DNA of 46,391 nt from Elusimicrobiota bacterium (GTDB taxonomy: Bacteria; Elusimicrobiota; Elusimicrobia; FEN-1173): NCBI GenBank assembly GCA_022703335.1, contig JAKLDV010000005.1, positions 1 to 46,391 of the forward strand, read 5' to 3'. This document shows positions 32,713-40,581 of the stretch, piece after piece. Each line of letters begins with the position of its first letter. The stretch's first letter is position 1. The translations under genes were made by a program, and so were the position numbers. The notes under the pieces were generated by a model that ran no database searches, had not been told where the DNA came from, and saw only the letters and a program-made list of their open reading frames with translations.

Positions 32713-33603
32713 TCAGGCGTTCCAAAAAATTCCCGGGAGAACTCTCATCTTTTGATAGGTCGACAACCGCGCACGGCCGAGAAAAACGTTGTAGCCCCGC
32801 TTTTTGATCTCCCCCAGGAGCGCCCGGTAGAGCCGGGCCATGATCAACGCCGGACGGGCGGCGCGCCGGCTGGTGTCCGGAAGCTTTTGCAGGGCGGCGG
32901 CATACGCTTCTTCCGCCCGGGAGGCCTCGAAGCGCATGAGCCGGACGAAATTGTCGTTGTATACGGATTTTTTCAGTTCCTCCTCTCCGTATCCGAACCG
33001 ATTCAAATCCTCCGCCGGAAGGTAGACATGGTCCACCGCCGCATCGGCGGGGATGTCGCGCAGGATGTTGGTCAATTGCACCGCGCGGCCGAGGGTCACG
33101 GCGAACTCCCGGTGGGACTCCTCGTCCAACCCGAAAACGGGAAGACAGGCGAGGCCCACCGTCCCCGCGACCCCATAACAGTACTCCTTCAATTCCTCGA
33201 AAGTCCCGTATCGGTTCTTCAACAGGTCCCGTTCAACGCCGTCCACCAGTCCCAACAGCGGCGCGGCGGCGGTGGGATAACGTTCCAACGTCTCGAGGAG
33301 AGCCGGCCACACCGCCGCGTCCACCTGTGCCGCCGATTGTTCCAGCGTCCCCTCTTTCCGGGATTCGACGGCGGTCCGGCCGTCGCGCAACGCGCGCAAC
33401 AATTCCCGCCAGGCGGCCAGGGTCCTTTGCGGCCCGTCCGACGGCCGTTCTCCCCGCGCCCGACGCAGCACCTCGTCGTCCACGGTATCGTCCACGGAAC
33501 GGCAAAACGCGTAGACGGCTTGGAGCGCCCGCCGGCGCGGCGCGGAAAGGAAAAAGAAGGCGGGGGCGAAGTTGCTGGATTTAAAGGAATCGAGGAGGGA
33601 CAT
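32713..33603 (-). CDS. hpnD: presqualene diphosphate synthase HpnD-like
   Basis: 296 residues of the trans-isoprenyl diphosphate head-to-head synthase family. YAFCRSVDDTVDDE is the first aspartate-rich motif and QLTNILRDIPADA the second, with VYLPAEDL after it. HpnD joins two farnesyl diphosphates to presqualene diphosphate. Its pair HpnC lies 9 bp upstream, which favours HpnD over phytoene synthase. HpnE, the flavoprotein that completes squalene, is not in the window. Confidence 0.85.
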   Translation of the reverse strand: MSLLDSFKSSNFAPAFFFLSAPRRRALQAVYAFCRSVDDTVDDEVLRRARGERPSDGPQRTLAAWRELLRALRDGRTAVESRKEGTLEQSAAQVDAAVWPALLETLERYPTAAAPLLGLVDGVERDLLKNRYGTFEELKEYCYGVAGTVGLACLPVFGLDEESHREFAVTLGRAVQLTNILRDIPADAAVDHVYLPAEDLNRFGYGEEELKKSVYNDNFVRLMRFEASRAEEAYAAALQKLPDTSRRAARPALIMARLYRALLGEIKKRGYNVFLGRARLSTYQKMRVLPGIFWNA

Positions 33604-33612
33604 CGGCGGCGC

Positions 33613-34536
33613 TCAGGAACCCCGGGGCAAGACGGCCGCCGGATTCCAAAAAAACAACCGCTGCATGAGACGCGGAAGATCGGTCTTGCCGAGGGTGGGC
33701 CGTTGGCCCCACACGTCCCCGTCCTGCGCGCCGATCTTTTCCAATATGCGGGTCCCTCCCAACCAGACCAGCCGAAGCTCCCGGCGCAGCGGGTTCGGCA
33801 CGTCGTCGCAGAGCGGGACGCCCGCGCGGAAAAAAGTCCAGGTCCTTTCGACCTGGAACGCGATCAGCCGCCGGAGCGGTTCGATGACCGGACCGCGCAG
33901 TATCTGTTCTTCGGCGAGGCCGTGCGCCTTCATGTCCTCCCGGGGCACATAGATCCTGTCCTTGGCCGCGTCCACGGTCACGTCCTGCCAAAAATTGGCC
34001 AGCTGCAGCCCGGTGCAGACGGCGTCCGACCATTTCCCCCGCTCTTCGTTCCAAAACCCGAAAACGCGAAGGACCAGTTCGCCGACCGGGTTGGCCGAGT
34101 AACGGCAATAATCCAGCACCTCGTCGAAATTCTCGTGGCGGTTCTTTGTGACGTCGCGCTCGAAAGCGGTGATCAGGCGTTCGAACGGATCGAGGGGGAG
34201 CCGGAACCGCTCGACCGCGTCGGCCACGGCCCAGAAAACGGGGTGTCGGTTGTGGGAGGAGCCGCAGGCGCGGAGCCGTCGCCGCCAATCGTCCAGCAGG
34301 GAGAGACGCTCCGGCGGAGTCCACCCCGGCTCGTCGGCGAAATCGTCGGCCACCCGGGCAAAGGCGTAGACCGCGGCGATGGGGCCCCGCTGTTCGGCGG
34401 GGATCATCCGCGACGCCACGGGAAAATTTTCGTAATGGGACCGGCAAAGGGACAGACAGGCGCCGTACGCCTCCGGCAAGGAAGCCGCGGCGAGGGCGGA
34501 CGAAGCCAATTGCGTGGACGCGGGGAGCGGGGTCAT
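33613..34536 (-). CDS. hpnC: hydroxysqualene synthase HpnC-like
   Basis: 307 residues. HYENFPVASRMIP near the N-terminus is characteristic of HpnC. YAFARVADDFADEPG and NFWQDVTVDAAKDRIYVP are the two aspartate-rich motifs. HpnC turns presqualene diphosphate into hydroxysqualene. I chose ATG 34536 over GTG 34596 because family members begin ~25 residues before HYENFP. A 25-nt hairpin ends directly before this ATG and no clear ribosome-binding site is seen, so initiation may be controlled or the longer start used. Confidence 0.87.
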   Translation of the reverse strand: MTPLPASTQLASSALAAASLPEAYGACLSLCRSHYENFPVASRMIPAEQRGPIAAVYAFARVADDFADEPGWTPPERLSLLDDWRRRLRACGSSHNRHPVFWAVADAVERFRLPLDPFERLITAFERDVTKNRHENFDEVLDYCRYSANPVGELVLRVFGFWNEERGKWSDAVCTGLQLANFWQDVTVDAAKDRIYVPREDMKAHGLAEEQILRGPVIEPLRRLIAFQVERTWTFFRAGVPLCDDVPNPLRRELRLVWLGGTRILEKIGAQDGDVWGQRPTLGKTDLPRLMQRLFFWNPAAVLPRGS

Positions 34537-34537
34537 C

Positions 34538-34562
34538 TTTATTTCTCGGTCAGAGTAATAAA
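34538..34562. repeat. hairpin at the hpnC start
   Basis: Arms 34538-34547 and 34553-34562 pair over 10 positions with one mismatch around a 5-nt loop. On the mRNA it ends 1 nt before the chosen hpnC ATG. It could be an operator or a translation-control hairpin. Confidence 0.45.
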
Positions 34563-34648
34563 CCACTTTTGGCGGGTCTCCCGCAAGTCGGCTCACGGGC
34601 GGCAGGGGGCGGCGACGCCCCGGCCTCTGGCCGGGGCCGCGGCCGCCG

Positions 34649-34691
34649 AAAAAAGTCCCGGGTCGAGCGGGTTTTCCGCGCGGCCCGGGAC
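34649..34691 (-). terminator. terminator of the SWIB gene
   Basis: On the minus strand GTCCCGGG and CCCGGGAC arms (34684-34691 with 34655-34662) enclose a G/C-rich inner hairpin and are followed by a T6 run. It separates the SWIB transcript from hpnC. Confidence 0.8.
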
Positions 34692-34724
34692 GGGCTCAAA
34701 CCAACGGTTCTTTCCTGGAGAAGC

Positions 34725-34973
34725 TTATTTCAGGTGCTTGCTCACCAGCTTGGTCATTTCGAACATGCTGACCTGCTTTTTCCCGCCGAACACTTCGCCC
34801 AAGGTGGCGTCGGCGTTGATGTTGCGCTTATTGACCTTGTCCTGCAGGCTGTTCTTCTTGATGTAGACCCAGAGTTTTTTCACCACTTCCGTCCTCGGAA
34901 GCGGAGCGGACCCCACGATTTTCGCCAGCGCTTCGTCCGGTTGCAGTTTCTTCATGAAAGCTGCGTTTGCCAT
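34725..34973 (-). CDS. SWIB/MDM2-domain small protein
   Basis: 82 residues that are nearly all one SWIB domain: FMKKLQPDEALAKIVG, LPRTEVVKKLWVYIKKN-type helices, LQDKVNKRNINAD and VSMFEMTKLVSKHL. SWIB domains are common in eukaryotic chromatin remodellers and occur in Chlamydiae and some other bacteria, often near topoisomerases or as small basic DNA-associated proteins. A strong AGGAGG lies upstream of ATG 34973, so the longer frame is rejected. Its own terminator follows. The net basic charge suggests nucleoid association, which is inference. Confidence 0.9.
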   Translation of the reverse strand: MANAAFMKKLQPDEALAKIVGSAPLPRTEVVKKLWVYIKKNSLQDKVNKRNINADATLGEVFGGKKQVSMFEMTKLVSKHLK

Positions 34974-35074
34974 GTTATTTGATCCTCCTGAAAATATGAT
35001 TTCGACTACCGGCACAAACGGTAGCAAATCCTTGCCCCGTTGTGTAGGGGGCTTCAAAAAGGGGGCGGGGCGGC

Positions 35075-35383
35075 TCAACCGCCGCCGGTTTTTCTGTTGA
35101 AGATGGACCGCATGAACCCGCCGCCGCTTTTTTCGTGGGCCGGGCGGCCGGATTCCGGATGTTTATCGTGCGGCGGTTTGGCGCCAGGCTTTTCCGACTC
35201 CGGCGGTTTCGGCGGGATCTCCGCCTTGGCGAGCTGCTTCCTCTCCGCCTCCTCGTCCTGCGGCAGATGGCATTTCTTGTATTTCTTGCCGGAACCGCAA
35301 TGACAGGGATCGTTGCGGCCCAGGGTGCCGGCCATCTCCCCTTTTGCGGGGGTCAATTTCGACAGAATTTTTCCAAACGCCAT
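35075..35383 (-). CDS. SEC-C motif protein
   Basis: 102 residues. GRNDPCHCGSGKKYKKCH is a complete SEC-C zinc motif (CxCxSGKKYKxCH), known from the SecA C-terminus where it binds zinc and SecB or ribosomes. The rest is a Pro/Lys/Glu-rich tail without structure signals, ending in FMRSIFNRK. AAGGAGAAC precedes the ATG. It is a small stand-alone protein, not a SecA fragment, since the motif lies in the middle. The role is unknown. Confidence 0.82.
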   Translation of the reverse strand: MAFGKILSKLTPAKGEMAGTLGRNDPCHCGSGKKYKKCHLPQDEEAERKQLAKAEIPPKPPESEKPGAKPPHDKHPESGRPAHEKSGGGFMRSIFNRKTGGG

Positions 35384-35405
35384 GGTGAGGTTCTCCTTTT
35401 GTTCT

Positions 35406-35819
35406 TCAGCGGTCTTCGTCCCAAAGGGGCGCGTGCCAGAGCGTCTCCATCAGCCAACGGATCTCGGAGTCGCAAAAAACGATGTCGGCGTAATCGGGTT
35501 TCCCGTCGTCGTCCAGGAACGTGATGGCGATGGTCACATCGCGGTGTTTTGCCGCCTGCTTGTTGGCCGACCACGCGGCGGAGACGCAGAGGATGCCGGC
35601 GGGGATGTCCAGATGGGCCCGCCAGTCGGCTTTTCGGCAGGGCGCGCGGCAGACCAGCCCATGGGAGCCGCCGGCCGTCTTGTTTCCCGACGGTTTGCCG
35701 CTCATCCCGGCCTCTTCACAAAGAGAAGAGAGGAAATGGTCCAGCTTTTTCCGGGTGAGCCGCGGCATCGTCCGCCGCGAATTTTTCTTGTTCTTTTTCC
35801 TTGAATCCGGGGTTTCCAT
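35406..35819 (-). CDS. hypothetical 137-residue protein
   Basis: Not recognised. The N-terminus is very basic (SRKKNKKNSRR), followed by a helix KLDHFLSSLCEEAG. Then comes a segment HGLVCRAPCRKADWRAHLDIPAGILCVSA with three cysteines and a C-terminal part alternating beta-like strands: DVTIAITFLDDDG, DYADIVFCD, then IRWLMETLWHAPLW. ATG 35819 is chosen over ATG 35867 because AGGAG sits 7 nt upstream. It lies 22 bp before the SEC-C gene on the same strand and the two may be cotranscribed. No membrane or signal segment is seen. Confidence 0.65.
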   Translation of the reverse strand: METPDSRKKNKKNSRRTMPRLTRKKLDHFLSSLCEEAGMSGKPSGNKTAGGSHGLVCRAPCRKADWRAHLDIPAGILCVSAAWSANKQAAKHRDVTIAITFLDDDGKPDYADIVFCDSEIRWLMETLWHAPLWDEDR

Positions 35820-35968
35820 CGCGGAACTCCTGAAAAACACGCTTTGACGCGGGAAGAACGGCAACATCCCCGGACCCCCCGCGTAATTTCGTTATTTTAA
35901 CATTTCATCCGCCGCCCGCAAGCCCTTCGGCCTTTTTTCCAAAAAAATAGTCGAAATTTATTTTTGAA

Positions 35969-35997
35969 TTGACAATACAAGCCATTTTTGATAAAAA
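35969..35997 (+). promoter_or_regulatory. promoter of the M23 peptidase-bactofilin genes
   Basis: TTGACA (35969-35974), 17-bp spacer, TAAAAA within TGATAAAAAT at 35992-35997, in an AT-rich patch. CGGAGG follows before the ATG at 36041. Confidence 0.65.
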
Positions 35998-36040
35998 TTA
36001 ACGTTCCGAATCAGTCTTATTTTGTTGCATCGGAGGCCTG

Positions 36041-36988
36041 ATGACGCTGTCTTTCTGGCACCGGTGGCGGAAAGAATTCGCCCGGCGCCTGACCATTATG
36101 GTGATTCCTCACGGAATTGCCCGCCCTCGCCAACTGTCCTTCTCCGTTTCCTTCCTTTTGTTCCTCTTTCTTTGCTGGACGGGCGTCACCGCCTGGGCGG
36201 GCTACATGGCCTCCCAACGGTTCGATTATTGGCGTCTGAAGGCGAACACCCACGTTTTGCGCATCAAAGTCGAGTATTTCGCCAACGAGGTCAAACGCGC
36301 CCGCGAAATGCTGGACGACGTGAAGGAGATGGAGACCCAGTTGCGGACCATGATGGGCATGGGCAGCCGCGACGCCATCATCCAAAGCGAAGAGAACCCT
36401 CTGCAGAACCAGGGCGGTCCCACGGCGGGGGACGAGATGGAACTGCAAAAACTCCTGGACGGACGCGTCTCCGAATTGACGCTGCAGGACGTTTCCCTCC
36501 AGATCCACCAGTTGCGCCAAGAGATGGACCAGCGACTTTCCAGTTTTTCCGAACTTACCGAAAAGATCGATTATGAACGCCGGCTTTTCCGCTCCCTTCC
36601 CAACATCTGGCCGACCAACGGCTATCTAACCTCCCATTTCGGCCACCGGCTCTCGCCGTTCAGCGGCCTGGACGACTGGCACAAAGGCGTGGACATCGCC
36701 GCCCCGCCCGGCAGTCCCGTACACGCCTCGGCCGACGGCGTGGTGATCCTGGCCGGCTGGGCCGGCGGTTACGGCAAGGTGGTGGTCGTCGATCACGGCT
36801 ACGGCTATTCCACCCGTTACGGCCACAACAGACAGATTTTAGTGAAACGCGGCGACCGCGTCCGCCGGGGACAGATCCTCTCCCTGGTGGGCTCCACCGG
36901 CAACGCCACCGGGCCCCACTGCCATTACGAGGTGTGGTTCCTGGGACGGCCGGTCAACCCGCGTCGATTCATGCATCTCGAAGGCTGA
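36041..36988 (+). CDS. membrane-anchored M23 (LytM-type) peptidase
   Basis: 315 residues. A cytosolic basic start and one membrane segment (about 30-50) precede a coiled-coil region (about 60-175). The C-terminal M23 domain has all zinc residues: HKGVD gives His and Asp, with GHNRQILVKRGDRV and HCHYEVW giving the second metal and catalytic histidines. M23 enzymes cut peptidoglycan crosslinks. It directly precedes a bactofilin gene, a pairing that in other bacteria shapes the cell by local wall cutting. A good CGGAGG site stands before ATG 36041. Confidence 0.93.
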   Translation: MTLSFWHRWRKEFARRLTIMVIPHGIARPRQLSFSVSFLLFLFLCWTGVTAWAGYMASQRFDYWRLKANTHVLRIKVEYFANEVKRAREMLDDVKEMETQLRTMMGMGSRDAIIQSEENPLQNQGGPTAGDEMELQKLLDGRVSELTLQDVSLQIHQLRQEMDQRLSSFSELTEKIDYERRLFRSLPNIWPTNGYLTSHFGHRLSPFSGLDDWHKGVDIAAPPGSPVHASADGVVILAGWAGGYGKVVVVDHGYGYSTRYGHNRQILVKRGDRVRRGQILSLVGSTGNATGPHCHYEVWFLGRPVNPRRFMHLEG

Positions 36989-37000
36989 TCGGGGGACATC

Positions 37001-37396
37001 ATGTTCGGAAAAATGAAGGAAGCAGACGCGCGAATGGAAACCGTTTTGGGGATGGAGACCCACTTTCAGGGGACCATCCGATCCAAAGGCTCCATCCGGG
37101 TGGATGGACGCGTGGAAGGCGGCATCTCCGCCGAAGGGGTGGTCATCGGCGAAAGCGGGCAGGTCCAGGGCGACATCACCGCCAAGAACATCGTCATCGG
37201 CGGAAAAGTCACCGGCAACCTCATCGCCTCCGCCGTGCTGGAACTGCAGGCCCACAGCCAGGTTTTCGGCGATCTCCGAACCGCCCAACTCTCCATCGCG
37301 GAAGGCGCCATTTTCGAGGGGAATTGCGTCATGACCACCGAAAAGGCGAAAGTCATCGCGATGGACGAGGTGATGGCGAAGAATTCCCGGGGCTGA
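37001..37396 (+). CDS. bactofilin cytoskeletal protein
   Basis: 131 residues with the beta-helix core of bactofilins (DUF583). Short repeated turns are rich in Gly, Val and Ile: FQGTIRSKGSIRVDGRVEG, GVVIGESGQVQGDI, NIVIGGKVTGN and SQVFGDLRTAQLSI. Bactofilins polymerise without nucleotide on the inner membrane. It begins 12 bp after the M23 gene and is followed by a terminator, so the two form a compact shape-control operon. Confidence 0.95.
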   Translation: MFGKMKEADARMETVLGMETHFQGTIRSKGSIRVDGRVEGGISAEGVVIGESGQVQGDITAKNIVIGGKVTGNLIASAVLELQAHSQVFGDLRTAQLSIAEGAIFEGNCVMTTEKAKVIAMDEVMAKNSRG

Positions 37397-37421
37397 GATT
37401 TTCCCGGCATTTTTCAAAAAC

Positions 37422-37450
37422 GGCTGGCCGACCCGTGGCCGGCCTTTTTT
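37422..37450 (+). terminator. terminator after the bactofilin gene
   Basis: GGCTGGCC and GGCCGGCC arms (8 bp with one G-U) around a 7-nt loop, followed by T6. Confidence 0.85.
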
Positions 37451-37502
37451 GTTCCGCTCGATCCGATGACCAAATTCCTCCGGCAAAGGTGAGACCTCCT
37501 CC

Positions 37503-38222
37503 ATGATGAAATGGCTGCGCAAACACCGCTACACCATCTTCCTCATCACCGTGGGCGGGTTCCTCGTGGGCTCCTTCATGGGGTTCGGCAGCTACTTCTT
37601 CACCCAGTCCCCCTACGATGCCGCCATCGTCGTCAACGGCGACAAGATCCCCTACAAACGCTATGTGACCCGCTACCACCAATACCTCAACCAGCGCCGC
37701 GACAACAACGAACCGCTCAACGAAGAGAACATCAAACGCATCAAACAAGAAACCCTTCAGGACCTGGTACGGGAGGCGGTGTTCCTCCAAGAAGCCGACA
37801 AGTACGGCCTCACGGTGACGGACAACGAGGTGGCCGCGTACATCCAACGCAGTCCGGCGTTCCAGCGGGACGGGCAGTTCGACCAGGGAGCCTATCTGCA
37901 GGTGTTGACCCAGGTCTTACGGATCCCCGCCGATGAGTTCGAAGACGACCGGCGGAGGGAGATAAAAATACAGAAACTCCAGGCCCTGATGGCCTCCGCG
38001 GTGAAAGTTTCCAACATCGAGTTCAACTGGCAGTATCAGAAAAGGATGGCCCTCGGCAACGCCGAGGAAAAGAAAACGGCGAAGGACAAGCCGAACGAAT
38101 TTCGGGAACAACTACGGCAGGAACAGGTCTCTCATGTGTTTCAGGAATGGCTGAGTCAAATCAACAGCCAGCTCAAGGTGAAGGTCTATCTGGACAAATG
38201 GGAAGGGCGCGGCGAAGGATAG
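37503..38222 (+). CDS. SurA_N/PpiD-type membrane-anchored chaperone-like protein lacking a PPIase domain
   Basis: 239 residues. MMKWLRKHRYTIFLITVGG and the next stretch form one membrane segment (about 10-35). It is followed by IVVNGDKIPYKRYVTRYHQYL and a helical part to ~175 that match the SurA_N_3 domain of PpiD-like proteins. The parvulin PPIase domain normally inserted after it is absent and only a C-terminal helix (VFQEWLSQINSQLKVKVYLD) remains. It may hold folding outer-membrane or envelope proteins as a chaperone only. It lies after the bactofilin terminator, so it probably has its own promoter. Confidence 0.8.
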   Translation: MMKWLRKHRYTIFLITVGGFLVGSFMGFGSYFFTQSPYDAAIVVNGDKIPYKRYVTRYHQYLNQRRDNNEPLNEENIKRIKQETLQDLVREAVFLQEADKYGLTVTDNEVAAYIQRSPAFQRDGQFDQGAYLQVLTQVLRIPADEFEDDRRREIKIQKLQALMASAVKVSNIEFNWQYQKRMALGNAEEKKTAKDKPNEFREQLRQEQVSHVFQEWLSQINSQLKVKVYLDKWEGRGEG

Positions 38223-38282
38223 GTCCCGCCGCGACGGTCCGCCGGAAAAACGTCCTTCCCGTGCGTCGCTCCTCGTTAAAAA

Positions 38283-38918
38283 TCAAATTCCCTTTCGAGA
38301 CCGCCCCGCCGAACGGCTCGGCGCATAACCGGCCGATCGCGCCTTGGCCAGGAGCCGCCGCAGCCCGCGCCGCGGCAGACCGACCACGTTATCGTAGTCT
38401 CCCCGCAATTTTTCCACGAACGGCGAGCCCTTTTCCTGGGCGGCGTAGGCCCCGGCCTTGTCGTGGTTCCTCTGGGACCAGTACCGCAATCTCTCCGGCG
38501 AAAGGGCCCGCATTTTGACCCGCGTGGACCAGACACATTCCCAATGCTTTCTTCCCGGCCGCGCCAGGAGCGCCAGGCCGGTGTACACCGTGTGCCACCG
38601 GCCGGCCAATTCGGCCAGCATCCGCCGGGCGGCGGCCACGGAAGAGGGTTTCCCGAAAACTCTCCCCCGACGGAAAACCAGCGTATCCGCCCCCAAAATC
38701 AATCCTTCCGAAACGGCGGCGGCCGCTGGGGCTGCCTTCAGCAGCGCCAACCGCTTGACCCAAACCGACGGACGAACGCCCCTCTTCCAACGGGGCTCCT
38801 TCACGCGGCCGGGCCGGACATGCACCGGAAAAGGGAACGTCGCCATCAGCCGGCGGCGGCGGGGCGAAGCGGAAGCCAGGACGAACGGCACGGAAAACCG
38901 AATCTTTTCTCTCCCCAT
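38283..38918 (-). CDS. maf: Maf family nucleotide pyrophosphatase
   Basis: 211 residues. FVLASASPRRRRLM is the Maf N-terminal signature. LILGADTLVFRRGRVFGKP, ARRMLAELAGRWHTVYTGLAL and the AGAYAAQEKGSPFVEKLRGDYDNVVGLP segment follow in order. Maf proteins hydrolyse non-canonical or canonical nucleoside triphosphates and affect septum formation. Start ATG 38918 is 6 residues before the core motif. The gene converges with nothing directly and runs divergent from the CapA-like gene. Confidence 0.9.
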   Translation of the reverse strand: MGREKIRFSVPFVLASASPRRRRLMATFPFPVHVRPGRVKEPRWKRGVRPSVWVKRLALLKAAPAAAAVSEGLILGADTLVFRRGRVFGKPSSVAAARRMLAELAGRWHTVYTGLALLARPGRKHWECVWSTRVKMRALSPERLRYWSQRNHDKAGAYAAQEKGSPFVEKLRGDYDNVVGLPRRGLRRLLAKARSAGYAPSRSAGRSRKGI

Positions 38919-38973
38919 CCTTCTCGGTCGACCCCTTTCTTTCGAAAATACCTTCCGGCGGCTACTCCCCCGG

Positions 38974-39978
38974 GTGGTTCTGGCCGCCGCGTTTTTCCAC
39001 ATCGCCCCGCCGTCGCTCTCGGCCTCCCAGGCGGAAATCGCCTGCGTGGGAGACGTGATGATGGCCTACCATCTCAAACCTGTGCTGAAACGGAAAGGCC
39101 CGCACTATCCGTTCGACAAGATCCGCGCCCTTCTGAAAAAAAGCGACTTCGTCTTCGGAAACCTGGAAAACCCCATCGGCACGACGGGCGAGGAGTACCC
39201 GGACAAGGAATACATCTTCCGCATGGAACCGGCCCACGCCGCCGCGCTCTGGGAAGCCGGCTTCCGCGTGATGAGCCTGGCCAACAACCACATCCTGGAT
39301 TTCGGACCGGAGGCGCTGGCGGAAACGGGCCGGCATCTCTACGATCAGGGGATCGCCTCCTGCGGCGCCGGGAAAAATATCGAAGAAGCCCGCAAACCCG
39401 CCGTGGTGATGGTCCGCGGGAAACGCATCGCTTTTCTGGCCTACTCGCTCACGTTCCCCATCGCCTTCTCGGCCGGTCCGTCGACCCCCGGGACGGCCTT
39501 TGCCGACGAAAAGCTCGTCCGCGAGGACATCGCCCACGCGAAAAAATACTGCACCTGGGTCATCGTGTCGTTCCACTGGGGAGAGGAATACACCTACCTC
39601 CCCTCCGACCTGCAGCGAAAACTCGCTCACACGGCCATCGACGCGGGGGCGGACGCGGTCATCGGCCACCATCCGCACGTGGCCCAGGGGCTGGAACGTT
39701 ACAAGAAAAAGATCATTGCCTACAGCCTTGGGAATTTCGTCTTCGGGACAAGGAACCCGAACGCCGTCGAAGGGTTGGTCCTCAAGCTGAAACTCCGGAC
39801 CGGTCATTCCCCCCGGGCGGAAATACTCCCCGTGCTCGTCCAAAACACCAAAACGGGGTTTCAAACCCGGCCCCTAAAAAAAGCGGCGCTGCGGAAATTC
39901 ATCCACCGGCTGAAACAACTCAGCGCCGAACTCGACACCTCCCTGCGGGTCAAAAAAGGACGGGTTCTCCTCCCCTAA
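38974..39978 (+). CDS. CapA/PGA_cap-type calcineurin-like protein, start uncertain
   Basis: About 334 residues from GTG 38974. IACVGDVMM is the first metal motif of the CapA metallophosphatase fold. FGNLENPIG gives Asn/Glu, MSLANNHILDFG has the N-N-H motif, FHWGEEYTYLPS follows, and VIGHHPHVAQGLERY has the paired histidines. Family members act in poly-gamma-glutamate capsule synthesis, though many have unknown roles. A hydrophobic stretch VVLAAAFFHIA before SASQAE looks like a signal peptide. Its expected basic part (FRRLLPR) lies upstream of the GTG, where no standard start codon is found before the frame runs antisense into maf. The stop overlaps that of the converging M15-like gene. Confidence 0.82.
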   Translation: MVLAAAFFHIAPPSLSASQAEIACVGDVMMAYHLKPVLKRKGPHYPFDKIRALLKKSDFVFGNLENPIGTTGEEYPDKEYIFRMEPAHAAALWEAGFRVMSLANNHILDFGPEALAETGRHLYDQGIASCGAGKNIEEARKPAVVMVRGKRIAFLAYSLTFPIAFSAGPSTPGTAFADEKLVREDIAHAKKYCTWVIVSFHWGEEYTYLPSDLQRKLAHTAIDAGADAVIGHHPHVAQGLERYKKKIIAYSLGNFVFGTRNPNAVEGLVLKLKLRTGHSPRAEILPVLVQNTKTGFQTRPLKKAALRKFIHRLKQLSAELDTSLRVKKGRVLLP

Positions 39979-40559
39979 TCCGAGGCCGGCTCCAGCGGTC
40001 GGCGCGGTACCCCAAGCAGATGGACATGGATGTACGGGTAGTCGTGCCGGTTGTCGGGGTCGCGCACCTCTTCGGCCCCATAGACGCGCGTCCACACCGT
40101 CTTCCCCGGCGAAGCCGCGGCCGTCCGCCGCAACTCTTCCGCGAACGTCCGGTATTTTGAAATGTCCCGGACCCCCTCCACATAAAAATCCGCGGCCGCG
40201 CCGGACCGATGGAGACTCCTCCGGCTGACGCCGGCGGCATCGCCGTCCCTGGCGAGGCACGCCCACGAATAGCGGTTGTGCGCCTCGCACCGGTAACCGG
40301 ACGTCAACACCAACGCCGCCCCGACGCGCGCCTGCAGCGCGTTCAGGAGGGCAAGCAGCTCCGGACGGACGCCGCCGGCCGGCAAATGACCGCCGGGGCA
40401 GTCGCGATATTCCTTCCCCTCCCAAACCATCCTCCCCGCACCATCGCCGCGGCACACAAAATCCTTTTCGGCGATCGGTTCCATGGGAAAAACCGCCGTC
40501 GCGGACAAGAGAAACGCGGAAAGCGTCATCACCCACGGGAAAAACCGGTTCTTCAACAC
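39975..40559 (-). CDS. secreted M15-like D,D-peptidase/metallopeptidase
   Basis: 194 residues. An N-terminal signal (MLKNRFFPWVMTLSAFLLSATAVF) is followed by LVLTSGYRCEAHNR, SLHRSGAAADFYV and YIHVHLL. These match the S-G-[FY]-R, H-x(2)-G-x-A-x-D and H-x-H zinc motifs of the M15/VanY and peptidase_M15_3 families. A role in trimming peptidoglycan stem peptides is inferred. An extra pair of cysteines (CRGDG and CPGGH) lies before the domain. It lies 22 bp downstream of cutA on the same strand. Confidence 0.8.
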   Translation of the reverse strand: MLKNRFFPWVMTLSAFLLSATAVFPMEPIAEKDFVCRGDGAGRMVWEGKEYRDCPGGHLPAGGVRPELLALLNALQARVGAALVLTSGYRCEAHNRYSWACLARDGDAAGVSRRSLHRSGAAADFYVEGVRDISKYRTFAEELRRTAAASPGKTVWTRVYGAEEVRDPDNRHDYPYIHVHLLGVPRRPLEPASD

Positions 40560-40581
40560 GTTTCTTTCCGGGAACGGGCCG

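Noticed and set aside
34617-34640. Riboswitch in the G/C-rich stretch upstream of hpnC
   Set aside because: A CCCCGGCC-tct-GGCCGGGG hairpin is visible but no conserved core of a known riboswitch class could be recognised.
32008-34866. 952-codon plus-strand frame
   Set aside because: Covers the glycosyltransferase, hpnD and hpnC in antisense; composition is rich in Arg, Gly, Pro and Gln without domains.
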